Counted from the first letter of the stretch, positions 8,224-15,901 are shown. The stretch: 29,720 nucleotides of DNA from Gudongella sp049310905 (GCF_049310905.1 NZ_JBMEMN010000028.1:1-29720); one strand, 5' to 3'. Translations and numbers: made by a program. The notes: generated by a model from the letters alone, not told the origin.

Positions 8224-8927
8224 ATGCTGTTGCTTCCATCAAATTTGTAACCAACGCCCCATACTGTCTGGATGAACTGTGGCTGTTCTGGATTAGGCTC
8301 TATTTTCTTTCGCAGCCTACGAATATGCACCATAATATTGTTATCATCAAATGCGTACTCATCTTTCCATACAGCTCTATATATCTGCTTTTTAGTAAAG
8401 ACCATACCGTTGTTGTCCGCAAGAAAATATAGCAAATCAAACTCTTTTGCTGTAAGTTCAACAGGTGCTTCGGAGACTATAACCTGTCTTGATGCAGGTG
8501 TGATTGAAAGATTGTCAAAAGTCAGCATGGATGCAGATACAGCCACACTCTCTCCACCTAAAGCAGTATATCGACGGATAATCGACTGCACTCTTGCAAT
8601 AAACTCATTCATACTAAAGGGTTTTGTAAGGTAGTCATCCGCACCTAGCCGTAGTCCCAAAACTTTATCGATTTCACTGTCTTTTGCAGTAAGCATAAGC
8701 ACTGGCACGCCGCTTTTTTTTCGTAGATCGGCAAGTACATCAAAACCATTTTTCTGGGGAAGCATAACATCAAGTACAACAAGCTGAAATGAATTAGTTA
8801 ATCCTTCCATAAGACCATCCGTTCCATTATGTTTGGTGGTTACTTCATACCCTTCTGTTTCAAGGTACTTTTTAACAAGATCACAAAGTTCTATATCGTC
8901 ATCTATAATTAAAACTTTTTGTTTCAA
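8220..8927 (-). CDS. OmpR/PhoB-type response regulator
   Basis: This 235-aa regulator has an N-terminal receiver domain with the acidic pocket IIDDD (Asp9-Asp11), phospho-acceptor Asp53 (VLDVMLP), Thr80 and Lys102 (TKPF). A C-terminal winged-helix DNA-binding domain follows (ELTAKEFDLLYFL ... IRRLRKKIEP ... VWGVGYKF). The start is TTG at 8927, with AAGGTG five bases upstream; there is no ATG near. It overlaps the kinase by 4 bases and follows the small gene at 8951. The likely target is the dyad upstream of the ABC transporter genes. Confidence 0.93.
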   Translation of the reverse strand: MKQKVLIIDDDIELCDLVKKYLETEGYEVTTKHNGTDGLMEGLTNSFQLVVLDVMLPQKNGFDVLADLRKKSGVPVLMLTAKDSEIDKVLGLRLGADDYLTKPFSMNEFIARVQSIIRRYTALGGESVAVSASMLTFDNLSITPASRQVIVSEAPVELTAKEFDLLYFLADNNGMVFTKKQIYRAVWKDEYAFDDNNIMVHIRRLRKKIEPNPEQPQFIQTVWGVGYKFDGSNSI

Positions 8928-8950
8928 GATTTCACCTTCTTTTTAGAAAA

Positions 8951-9082
8951 TTAGTCACTCTTTATTGGTATTCTGTTCCACATATAAAACTTGAGCAGAT
9001 CATTACCGAAAAAGACTTCACCTTCATTTAGATTTTCAGTTTCTCTGATTTTTTCTTCCAACAGCTCATTAGCATCACTCAT
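8951..9082 (-). CDS. Small 43-aa protein leading the two-component operon
   Basis: This 43-aa frame begins MSDANELLEEKIRETENLN and ends YMWNRIPIKSD. It has a good ribosome site (GGAG, eight bases before the ATG) and lies directly downstream of the strong promoter at 9124-9152, 24 bases ahead of the regulator. It is acidic at the N-terminus with no membrane segment. The segment EGEVFFGNDLLKFYMWNRI recalls small clostridial proteins with a GEVF.VKDLF.G.EWNRI pattern, but it ends early, so it may be shortened. Function unknown; it could also work as a leader peptide. Confidence 0.5.
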   Translation of the reverse strand: MSDANELLEEKIRETENLNEGEVFFGNDLLKFYMWNRIPIKSD

Positions 9083-9123
9083 GTTGTCTACTCCTATCTA
9101 TATCAACAACATTGTTAAATAGT

Positions 9124-9152
9124 ATTATATATACATCAACATCTTTAGTCAA
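9124..9152 (-). promoter_or_regulatory. Strong sigma-A promoter of the two-component operon
   Basis: On the minus strand, TTGACT (9147-9152) is followed after exactly 17 bases by a perfect TATAAT (9124-9129), about 40 bases before the 43-aa gene. Confidence 0.75.
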
Positions 9153-9161
9153 TTAAATGAG

Positions 9162-9200
9162 AAAAACCGCCAATCAGAGACTCTTTCTCCTGATTGACGG
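9162..9200 (-). terminator. Terminator of the cupin-like gene
   Basis: An 11-bp stem with one mismatch (9167-9177 with 9190-9200, loop of 12) is followed on the minus strand by GGTTTTTC. It lies just upstream of the two-component promoter and isolates that operon. Confidence 0.75.
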
Positions 9201-9262
9201 AAAGCAATAATATGAATCATTTTAAATCACTATTTTTCATACTCCTGATTAATCATCACTAT

Positions 9263-9790
9263 CTACTTTTGATCCTTATAGCCTTCTCTTATTAATTTAT
9301 AGTCTCCTGTTTCCACATTTAGGTCGTAAATGTTGAAGTTTGTCTTTACATCATATCCTTCAAGGTGTGTTGCCAGGTTTATGGAAGCGGATCCATGGTC
9401 TCCACTGGTTATCCTATGAAATACATGTGTAGTCCAGGTTACTAGCCCCCCACCTTCCAGGATCCTTTCTCCATTGTGTTCAATATAGTCAGGTGTAATA
9501 GTGAACCTTTCAATTTCACCATGCTCTGGCTTATAAAGCTCTACGTATCTTACTCCATGAAGGACAAATAAATTATCCTCCTGATGGGTATGCATGTACC
9601 ATGCCTTTTCAACCGAACCTACCTTCCCTGGAGAAATGGCTCCTTTTTGGTGAATAACCCTGTCGAGAGCATCAATCTTTGGAATCATTGATTGGACCAT
9701 AACATCAAAGGTCACTCCCTCAGTTTTTCTGAATTCCTTAAGTTTTATCACTTTGTAAAAATCCTTGGCTTCTTTAATTACGTACTCCAC
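9263..9790 (-). CDS. Cupin-fold protein of unknown function
   Basis: This protein of about 175 aa has a single beta-barrel-like domain. The centre reads AWYMHTHQEDNLFVLHGVRYVELY, with histidines and a glutamate-like pattern as in cupin motif 1, followed by THVFHRITSGDHGSASINLATH as the second motif. Similar folds occur in sugar epimerases of the RmlC type, but the catalytic set is not clear, so no reaction is assigned. The start is GTG at 9790, with GGAGGG seven bases upstream; the frame continues to a GTG at 9823 without a ribosome site. It ends in the terminator at 9162-9200. Confidence 0.7.
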   Translation of the reverse strand: MEYVIKEAKDFYKVIKLKEFRKTEGVTFDVMVQSMIPKIDALDRVIHQKGAISPGKVGSVEKAWYMHTHQEDNLFVLHGVRYVELYKPEHGEIERFTITPDYIEHNGERILEGGGLVTWTTHVFHRITSGDHGSASINLATHLEGYDVKTNFNIYDLNVETGDYKLIREGYKDQK

Positions 9791-9803
9791 AGTATCACCC
9801 TCC

Positions 9804-9884
9804 CTATATTCTGGACACTCCACTATTCTTAGCAGCCTTGGCTACGCCTTTTGCAAGCTCTTTACCTACATTTTTATCAAACAT
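9804..9884 (-). pseudogene. Short frame resembling the C-terminus of a malic enzyme
   Basis: This 26-residue frame reads FDKNVGKELAKGVAKAAKNS then GVSRI and stops. It resembles the last helix of NAD-dependent malic enzymes (xVAxAVAKAAMxSGVAR). No ribosome site precedes its ATG. It probably is the remnant of a gene whose remainder is lost. Its end lies within the leader of the cupin-like gene. Confidence 0.35.
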
Positions 9885-10010
9885 CAATATAAATGTCTAC
9901 AATCAAACTATACCCTATTTATCATTACCATATCCTTATAAGTGCTTTTTTACTATTCATTCTGACTGGTAGGTGGATGACCCCTGGTGCTAGAATATAT
10001 CTGGGACAAA

Positions 10011-10400
10011 CTAAATATAGTGAATTAGTGCAAAGGATATAATTGAAGTTGTTGCTGTGGAAAAGGTTCCCCACGCCAGATCGAGGAGCGTTAGCTTTAT
10101 AGGCCAATTTTTAAGTAGTGCAAGATTGGTAAAGTTATAGGTAGCATACATGGCAAAACCTAAAAATCCACCATATCCTAGCGCATGTATTATATTTTGC
10201 TTTTCAACCGATGGATTTATTACAAATGCCAATATAGCTGCAGCATTTATCAAATAAAAGAAAACTCCCGCATATATTTTTGTTTTATTTGCCATAAGAT
10301 GACCAATTTGTTCTCGAAATAACTTGGGAGCTATGAAAATATGCCAAAACGAATCCACCAATAAGGAAACAATTAAAATTACCAAATATCTTATTATCAT
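10011..10400 (-). CDS. DUF2177-like membrane protein
   Basis: This 129-aa integral membrane protein has four predicted helices. It begins MIIRYLVILIVSLLVDSFWH and contains GYGGFLGFAMYATYNFTN, and NWPIKLTLLDLAWGTFSTA in the last helix pair. The TYNFTN and LDLAWG signatures match what I know of the DUF2177 family, whose function is unknown. A strong GAGGAG site lies before the ATG. It is probably a single gene; no clear terminator was found. Confidence 0.75.
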   Translation of the reverse strand: MIIRYLVILIVSLLVDSFWHIFIAPKLFREQIGHLMANKTKIYAGVFFYLINAAAILAFVINPSVEKQNIIHALGYGGFLGFAMYATYNFTNLALLKNWPIKLTLLDLAWGTFSTATTSIISFALIHYI

Positions 10401-10510
10401 AATCTTTTCTCCTCACATGATATGATTAAGCTGAACTCTCTGAGTATCGGCAAAAATAAGATACTCCTCCTAAAAACATTTAAATCAAACTCAGTATTTT
10501 TATAATCATC

Positions 10511-11086
10511 TTATCCCTCATCAACAAAAGCTCTTTTTGTCAAATAAGCATCATATCTAAGAAATAGGTATACTCCAAAACCAATTTTAACCAATCCATC
10601 TACAACACCAAAAAACAGAAACGGTACTTCTTTAAAAAACATACCTGTGATTGGCCAAATTGTGCACATCACACTAAGATGTAGCATAACTCTACCATGA
10701 ACAGGAATGAATAGAAGAAAATGAATCCCTGTAGCTATCAAAGTGCCCAGCCATACCATGCGCCAATCACCGCTAGGGATAAATGAGCCACCCATAATAA
10801 ACATTAACGGAAACAGTGAGATATCACCATACTTAGACATTCTTTTCTGTAGAGCATTCAATTCGCCCTTAAGAGAGTATTTTCTCTTCACATATGGATT
10901 AAGCTCTGTGATATAAAGACTTATTCCATATCCACCCATAAAAACAAAAGGGTTTAATTCAAATCTACCACCAACTAGAGTTGCTAAAGTAATAACGGAT
11001 CCAATCAATACTAGCCAGATTCCAATCACACGAATCAATGGGTATTTCACAGTTTTAGCGTAATCATTGAGAAAAAGTTTTTGCAT
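10511..11086 (-). CDS. Membrane protein of unknown function
   Basis: This 191-aa protein has about five to six hydrophobic helices, with no family I can name for certain. Recognisable stretches are PLIRVIGIWLVLIGSVITL, GRFELNPFVFMGGYGISLYI, a basic cytoplasmic loop (PYVKRKYSLKGELNALQKRM) and SGDWRMVWLGTLIATGIHFL. ATG 11086 is chosen because GGAGG lies nine bases upstream. An ATG three codons earlier is too close to the ribosome site. Confidence 0.75.
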   Translation of the reverse strand: MQKLFLNDYAKTVKYPLIRVIGIWLVLIGSVITLATLVGGRFELNPFVFMGGYGISLYITELNPYVKRKYSLKGELNALQKRMSKYGDISLFPLMFIMGGSFIPSGDWRMVWLGTLIATGIHFLLFIPVHGRVMLHLSVMCTIWPITGMFFKEVPFLFFGVVDGLVKIGFGVYLFLRYDAYLTKRAFVDEG

Positions 11087-11147
11087 TTCTCGCATCCTCC
11101 AATATCGTTTCAATCTTTATTTTTTAATTTGTTTTTTGACTATAAGA

Positions 11148-11198
11148 ATCATTGGGTAAATCATTGGGGACGGTTTGACAGAATCATTGGGGACGGTT
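11148..11198. repeat. REP-like direct repeats (CATTGGGGACGG)
   Basis: ATCATTGGGGACGGTTTGAC starts at 11160 and recurs, as far as the IS boundary, at 11183 (period 23). A degenerate copy (ATCATTGGG) starts at 11148. The last copy overlaps the original 3' end of the transposase gene that the IS3 element split. Such short GC-rich repeats flanking a Y1-type transposase fit a REP/RAYT arrangement. Confidence 0.65.
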
Positions 11199-11250
11199 TG
11201 GCATACTACCTTAAAGGTTTACTATTTGGGTACGGTTTATTTTCGAATTT

Positions 11251-12093
11251 TTATGAAGGATTATTAAGTGATTTATATAGACTTGGAGTATACCCATTAA
11301 GTCTTTTTTGAGGACGGTCATAAATATAATAATCCATAAATTCCTCTGTTATTGAGTTGACTTCATGAATATCCTTGAGCCTTCTTTTTACTAGATGAAC
11401 TGTTTCAGACTTGTAGTGGCCAAAGAAACTTTCAGCTTTTGCATTATCCCAGCAGTTACCCTTTCTTGACATACTTTGTTGAATATCAAGATCTTTTAGG
11501 AGCTCAACGTATTTTTTGCTGGTGTAATGAACTCCCTGATCGCTATGAATAATGCTGTTAGCTAGATCTACTTTTTTTGATAGCAACTTGATTGTGTCAA
11601 TGCTTAGAAATTTATCCTGTGTATCACTGATATTCCAAGCGACAGGCTCATTATTGTATAAGTCAATTACTGTGCAAAGATAAATCATTTTTCTTCTGGT
11701 TGGTATATATGTTATATCAGTCACGTACTTTTTACCAGGTACGGATACAGAAAAATCTCTCTTTAAAAGATCTTCCTTTATTATGTGTTGTTCCTTGGGT
11801 CTTTTTGGTTTCTTTGTCAGTATAGAATAAATGCCTTTTTCTCTCATTATTCTAAGGATTTTTTTATGATTTACGATAAGTTCATACTTGTTTTTCAGAT
11901 CATATTTAATTGATCGGTATCCTTTACGTCGACCTGATTTTTTGTGTATGAGAACTATTAATTCTTCAATCAAATATTTTGTCTTGTTTGGTTTTGAGGG
12001 TTTTCTTTTGTACTTATGATACGCAGCTTTGCTTACACCAGCTACTTCACAGAGTAGCCATATCGGGTATTTATATTCTAGTTTAAGGATCAC
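11251..12093 (-). CDS. IS3 family transposase OrfB (DDE domain)
   Basis: This is the 280-aa catalytic half of the transposase. A helical HTH_21-like region (GRRKGYRSIKYDL) precedes the integrase core. The DDE triad is Asp126 (YVTDITYI), Asp185 (IIHSDQGVHYTS) and Glu221 (NAKAESFFGHYK), all present, with normal C-terminal YDRPQKRLNGYTP. It probably is made as an OrfAB fusion by -1 frameshifting; its own GTG start overlaps the orfA stop (GTGA). The frame remains open back to the A-run. The element looks intact and could be active. Confidence 0.95.
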   Translation of the reverse strand: MILKLEYKYPIWLLCEVAGVSKAAYHKYKRKPSKPNKTKYLIEELIVLIHKKSGRRKGYRSIKYDLKNKYELIVNHKKILRIMREKGIYSILTKKPKRPKEQHIIKEDLLKRDFSVSVPGKKYVTDITYIPTRRKMIYLCTVIDLYNNEPVAWNISDTQDKFLSIDTIKLLSKKVDLANSIIHSDQGVHYTSKKYVELLKDLDIQQSMSRKGNCWDNAKAESFFGHYKSETVHLVKRRLKDIHEVNSITEEFMDYYIYDRPQKRLNGYTPSLYKSLNNPS

Positions 12094-12455
12094 TTCGTAT
12101 TTGGTTTCTTTGATTCTTTTTTTTTAAGATAAGGTTTTAGAGATTTAAGACTTTCAAGATACTCTACACGGGCTTTTATAACCTCGATTTCTTCTTCATA
12201 TTCCTTTTCGCGAGGAGTTCGGTCATCTTTGTGTACAACGGACTCCTTGGACCTTGCTACAGCTTTGACAGGCTTTGTTGAGTCTGGAGGTAGAAGTCCT
12301 TTATTGATTAGTTGTTGTTCCCAGTTGGTTATATGGTTCTTTGATGGTAAGTTATATTTCATCGCTATTGCTCTAACTCCAAGAGGACTATCGTAATAGT
12401 CTTTGATAACAGCTAATTTAAATTCATCAGAGTATTTTTTATTCAAGAGAAACAC
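12090..12455 (-). CDS. IS3 family transposase OrfA
   Basis: This 121-aa DNA-binding half has an N-terminal helix-turn-helix (SDEFKLAVIKDYYDSPLGVR, NHITNWEQQL) and a C-terminal coiled coil (EYEEEIEVIKARVEYLESLK) for dimerisation. It begins at an ATG after AGGAGG. It ends KKPNTK, and its stop overlaps the orfB start in the -1 frame. Confidence 0.92.
   Translation of the reverse strand: MFLLNKKYSDEFKLAVIKDYYDSPLGVRAIAMKYNLPSKNHITNWEQQLINKGLLPPDSTKPVKAVARSKESVVHKDDRTPREKEYEEEIEVIKARVEYLESLKSLKPYLKKKESKKPNTK
12117..12125 (-). promoter_or_regulatory. Programmed -1 frameshift site of the IS3 element
   Basis: A run of nine A on the minus strand followed by G forms an A_AAA_AAG-type slippery site in orfA, 11 codons before its stop. 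A -1 slip leads into ATC-AAA-GAA-ACC and then GTG of orfB, giving the peptide KETKYEVILKLEYKYP, which matches the join in other OrfAB fusions. Confidence 0.75.
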
Positions 12456-12952
12456 CTCCTAAGTTAAGTATATCTTACCGTCCCTAAATGGTAAACTTAA
12501 GAGGGTCCGTGCCAGTTCTGTTTGGTTGAGAATATGCTCTTCCCTACTTCTCGAATGGTACTATATGGCATCTCCAGCAAACGAGAAATTGACCTGTATG
12601 AAAGCCCACTTCTAGATATTAACTTCGCTATCAATTCATTTCTTAAGCTTTTATTAATTCTCATTTGTTCTACATAAAACAATTCATGTTTTACACAACA
12701 TTCAGCAATAATTTCCTGAGCCTTTTCTTCTCTAATTTTTTCAAGATCTTCTATTATTTAAAGATACTCATTACTATCTTCAATCATATGAAAGTTCTTA
12801 AACTCCTCTATACTATTGTTTAAGAGGCTAAGCACAAATTTAAACTGTTGCCCTCTTGCTTTGTTATCACTGCTTATGTATTTCCTGTAGCTACTCCATT
12901 TATAATCTTCCGCTCTTCCAACAATTCTTGCTTTGAATGGATTATTATGAAT

Positions 12953-12985
12953 AAAAAATCACCTCTTTAGTTGTGAGATGATTTT
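12953..12985 (-). terminator. Terminator of the lipoprotein gene
   Basis: An 11-bp stem with one mismatch (12955-12965 with 12975-12985, loop of 9) is followed on the minus strand by TTTTTTATT. It lies about 50 bases after the lipoprotein stop. Confidence 0.75.
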
Positions 12986-13036
12986 ATCATGTCTGGACTG
13001 CTATAAATATGTGTACTAGAACATGCGCTTACATTT

Positions 13037-13441
13037 TTACTGGATAATTCTACCTTTAGAGTCAAACTTTGTAACTATATCAACCTTACCATCAAAGTCT
13101 GTATCTTCCATCTGCAAATCAGCATATTCACCATCTACCATTCGAATCCAGAAATCCTTCATACCATCATTATTCTTATCCCAACTTACAAATTGAAGTT
13201 GCTCATCTTTGTAATACATTCTTCTTTCTTTAAAATCTTTTTCGTTATTTACATCATCATATACTCGATTAAACGGAACTGTTTCTCCATCAAAACTTAC
13301 GGATCCTTCAAAGTCAACACCCTCAGAATTCGATTTAATTTGGGAAGCCTCATCAACAACTTCAAAGGACTTATCTTTCCCGCATCCTACAAAGCTTATG
13401 AGTAATACAATAAAACAAATGAATATCATTGACTTGCGCAT
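13037..13441 (-). CDS. Lipoprotein with DxNxDG calcium-binding-like loops
   Basis: This 134-aa lipoprotein has a type II signal peptide whose lipobox ISFVGC puts Cys20 at the mature N-terminus. The mature part ends in two acidic loops: WDKNNDGMKDFWIRM and DTDFDGKVDIVTKFD. These resemble EF-hand or dockerin-type calcium loops. It probably sits on the outer face of the membrane. GGAGGAG precedes the ATG. It follows the secreted protein gene by 13 bases and ends in the terminator at 12953-12985, so the two form an operon. Function unknown. Confidence 0.8.
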   Translation of the reverse strand: MRKSMIFICFIVLLISFVGCGKDKSFEVVDEASQIKSNSEGVDFEGSVSFDGETVPFNRVYDDVNNEKDFKERRMYYKDEQLQFVSWDKNNDGMKDFWIRMVDGEYADLQMEDTDFDGKVDIVTKFDSKGRIIQ

Positions 13442-13454
13442 TGTTACTCCTCCT

Positions 13455-14930
13455 TCACTTTATAGTGACACTCTCTTTTACGCTTTCTTTCAATGTTTCT
13501 GCATATTGTTGTAAAGCACCTAATATCGTAGCATATTCACTTTCATAGGTCCCTCCGCCAATATGGATATATACAACATAGGGTTCATCTAATTCAAGAT
13601 AAACACCTCTTGAAAAATCATATTCTGGTTTTTGGGGGTAAGTTTGGTATACATATTTCACATTAATCTTCTTATTTGTGTTTGAGTTTTCAATTTGCGA
13701 AAATCCTTTCTCGTTATTTCCACTATAACTAGATTTTATAATATCAATATCAGTCATGGCCTTTTTTAAGTCATAATCAGATGAGGAATTAAAGTCATAA
13801 CTTTCATGACTCGGATTTATATAAACAAACTCAAACCTGACGCTACTCTTCATTTCAACAATATTCTCAGAATTAGGGTATTCTTTAATAGCACTATAAT
13901 TTACTTCATAGGATGCCCTTAAAGTATCATGGTTTAAAATATCGGGATCATTTTTAGTAATTTCATAGCCTAAACCTTCTAATTCGGGAACATTTATTTC
14001 TGCTGGAAATATTTCTATAGGATCAAAATTAGCCTTATCCGCATTGCTATTATTCGAGTTAGATTGATCTTTATTTGAATTTTTAAGCATATCATATACA
14101 CGATCTTTTTCAGCTTGATTAAATTTTTCCCGTTCATCAAATAAGCTCATCATAGTTATTTCTAAATTTTTGACTTCTTTACGCATATCATTACATACAC
14201 TGTAACTTTCTGCTATGGAGATATCTAGTTGCCTGTTTTTCAAATGAGCTGCGGCAAGTTTATCAATATCTTCCTCAGATAATTTAACACTATCAGCTTC
14301 ATCTGATAATTTAATATCAGGAATAATTTCATCAACCATCGCTTCAGCGGTCTCTTCAAAGTCAAGTCCACTACTTAATAATGTTATACCACCCGTTCGT
14401 ATTACTTTTTCAGATTCGGTATGGTCATTTGGGTTAAAATGATCGACTAAACCAATCATTTCGCCTAAAACTTCAATATTCGATGCAGCTTCTAATATAT
14501 TCTCAGCACCTGATTTTGCAACATCCGCAGCTGATTTAGCCGTATCATAAGTAAAATATGCCATTCGTATAAGTGATTTAACAATATTGCCACGATGTCT
14601 ATTTACCAAAGCTCTTTTATACTCTATTTCCTCTAATCTGGATTTTCGTTCCATCTCTAAAATTAGTTCGAGATAAAGGATTTCACTACCAATTTTCTCA
14701 ATTTCATTATCCAATTTAATTGCTTGTTGAACTTCATAACTCCTAGATTCAATTGGAATATTATCATCAAAATCAGAATATTTAATCCAGTCTCGTTCAA
14801 AAACCTCCATGTTTATATCGCCTTTTTCATCAAATAATTCATCAGCCCACACGCTGCCTAGGGACCAAAAGATTAATAGACAAGCTAGTAAAAATATTAC
14901 TCTTCGTTTAAGTTTCAACCGCCGATTCAT
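13455..14930 (-). CDS. Secreted coiled-coil protein of unknown function
   Basis: This 491-aa protein starts at the ATG at 14930 (GGGAGGG six bases upstream); the frame extends further upstream without a ribosome site. A signal peptide (basic RRLKLKRR, hydrophobic VIFLLACLLIFWSLG, cleavage after VWA at about residue 29) sends it out. The mature protein has a long helical region (about 65-285, SEILYLELILEMERKSRLEE and following) containing an AKSAADVAKSGAENILEAAS segment. A low-complexity linker rich in Asn and Ser follows (SNKDQSNSNNSNADKANF), and then a beta-rich C-terminal domain. No family is recognised. The paired lipoprotein gene suggests a shared surface role. Confidence 0.75.
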   Translation of the reverse strand: MNRRLKLKRRVIFLLACLLIFWSLGSVWADELFDEKGDINMEVFERDWIKYSDFDDNIPIESRSYEVQQAIKLDNEIEKIGSEILYLELILEMERKSRLEEIEYKRALVNRHRGNIVKSLIRMAYFTYDTAKSAADVAKSGAENILEAASNIEVLGEMIGLVDHFNPNDHTESEKVIRTGGITLLSSGLDFEETAEAMVDEIIPDIKLSDEADSVKLSEEDIDKLAAAHLKNRQLDISIAESYSVCNDMRKEVKNLEITMMSLFDEREKFNQAEKDRVYDMLKNSNKDQSNSNNSNADKANFDPIEIFPAEINVPELEGLGYEITKNDPDILNHDTLRASYEVNYSAIKEYPNSENIVEMKSSVRFEFVYINPSHESYDFNSSSDYDLKKAMTDIDIIKSSYSGNNEKGFSQIENSNTNKKINVKYVYQTYPQKPEYDFSRGVYLELDEPYVVYIHIGGGTYESEYATILGALQQYAETLKESVKESVTIK

Positions 14931-15154
14931 TGGCAACCCTCCCATATATTGATTATAAAAACAATTTTGATTTTTACTCTTGTTCTTATCTTTTTTATTC
15001 ATGATAATTGAATTAATTCTATTGTTTTTTTTACCCTTTAACACTTTATCAAAGCAAATAATATTGTTTATTTTGGATATAAAACCAAAATTGCATTAGT
15101 TACTTATATATGTTTTTGGCAATCAAAAATACAATTACCAGTACCAACCAGGAT

Positions 15155-15325
15155 CACTTCATCAACGAATTTTCCATACGATAGCTTTTTCATGAAAATA
15201 TCAACATATGTGAATGGTGTACAAGCCTGTCAACTATTGCATCTATAAGCTTTTCATTAATCAGGAATCCTTTCCATCTGTCAAATTCGATATTGGTTGT
15301 GATGATGACGCTTTTAGTCTCATAT
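15155..15325 (-). pseudogene. IS21-type IstB ATPase remnant (C-terminus)
   Basis: The minus-strand frame reads KSVIITTNIEFDRWKGFLI, then DAIVDRLVHHSHMLIF, then a TGA, then KSYRMENSLMK and stop. This matches the end of IstB helper ATPases (SVIITTNxxFxxW ... ALVDRLxHHxHxxxFxGxSYR). The rest is missing and a TGA replaces the glycine codon before KSYR. It is a dead transposon fragment. Confidence 0.75.
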
Positions 15326-15357
15326 CAAGGCCATAAATTTTCTAAACTGACAGTATA

Positions 15358-15425
15358 CAGGAGAGCTGTTGTAATCATCATTAATTCTAAGTCCACATGC
15401 ATAAAGCATTCTAAATAGAATTGGA
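15358..15425 (-). pseudogene. Possible tyrosine recombinase fragment
   Basis: A short frame encodes PILFRMLYACGLRIND. This resembles the helix carrying the first catalytic arginine of XerD-like integrases (xxFRLLYxCGLRISE). Nothing before or after it is conserved. Only 16 residues support this. Confidence 0.4.
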
Positions 15426-15466
15426 TATATAATATGATATGTTAGGTATCTTGGACTAATCGGAAT

Positions 15467-15901
15467 TCATCTCGCTGTGTTTTTATTAAAACAATAAATC
15501 GCTGTCGTAACAATCGCAACAATTATAAGAATATGCAGAATAATATGATACACATCTGGGATATACATTGTCTCTGAATTAATAAACTTTATTGCATCCT
15601 TAAAATATTCAATTTTTCCTTCTTTTGTTCCCATAAAACCACTTCCAAATATTGTGTACCATTCATGACTTAAAAACTGAATAATAAACCACATAGATAG
15701 CCATGATAATAGAATGTATTTCCCTAATTTTTCTTTAATGATAAATATTATAAATATAATCAATGGAATAATCATAAATAACCATTCATCTTTATAAGAA
15801 CTCGTAACCAAATATTTATTTCCAAAGTAAACCCCAGTCATAGCTAAAAAATACCACAATAGAAGAGTAATATTTGAAATTATACAATATTTTTTCTTCA
15901 T
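15467..15901 (-). CDS. Small membrane protein, unrecognised
   Basis: This 144-aa protein has four predicted helices (about residues 7-27, 41-57, 60-80 and 118-138) and a hydrophilic stretch, GTKEGKIEYFKDAIKFINSE, before the last helix. GGAGG lies seven bases before the ATG at 15901; a second ATG two codons upstream is too close to it. No family recognised. The base composition is very AT-rich, like the surrounding accessory region. Confidence 0.6.
   Translation of the reverse strand: MKKKYCIISNITLLLWYFLAMTGVYFGNKYLVTSSYKDEWLFMIIPLIIFIIFIIKEKLGKYILLSWLSMWFIIQFLSHEWYTIFGSGFMGTKEGKIEYFKDAIKFINSETMYIPDVYHIILHILIIVAIVTTAIYCFNKNTAR

Larger units (their letters stand above)
11199..12514 (-). mobile_element. 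Complete IS3-family insertion sequence, 1316 bp
   Basis: Imperfect terminal inverted repeats of about 38 bp start TGGCA at 11199 and end TGCCA at 12514. They share GTTTAC-ATTT-GG-ACGGT. A 3-bp target duplication, GTT, lies at 11196-11198 and 12515-12517. Inside are overlapping orfA and orfB with a slippery A9 run. Removing the element and one GTT restores the reading frame of the interrupted transposase through to a stop at 11184-11186, which confirms both ends exactly. Confidence 0.93.
11184..12955 (-). pseudogene. REP-associated tyrosine transposase remnant, split by the IS3 element
   Basis: The minus-strand frame from 12955 reads IHNNPFKARIVGRAEDYKW then SSYRKYI, the hallmark C-terminal half of Y1/RAYT transposases (IS200-like, HUH chemistry). 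It continues into a helix-turn-helix, SGLSYRSISRLLEMPYSTIR. It is damaged three ways: the catalytic N-terminal half is missing, TAA interrupts the frame at 12758-12760 after DSNEYL, and the IS3 element at 11199-12514 splits the last codons (KQN | RPQ-stop). The original stop lay in a CATTGGGGACGG repeat. The missing N-terminus ends near the terminator at 12955. Confidence 0.85.

Noticed and set aside
9925..10107. Minus-strand open frame of 60 codons
   Set aside because: It overlaps the DUF2177-like gene in another frame, and has no ribosome site or recognisable sequence.
10460..10485. Hairpin GAGTATC/GATACTC as terminator of the membrane protein gene
   Set aside because: Only 7 bp with an 11-base loop and no T-run on the minus strand.
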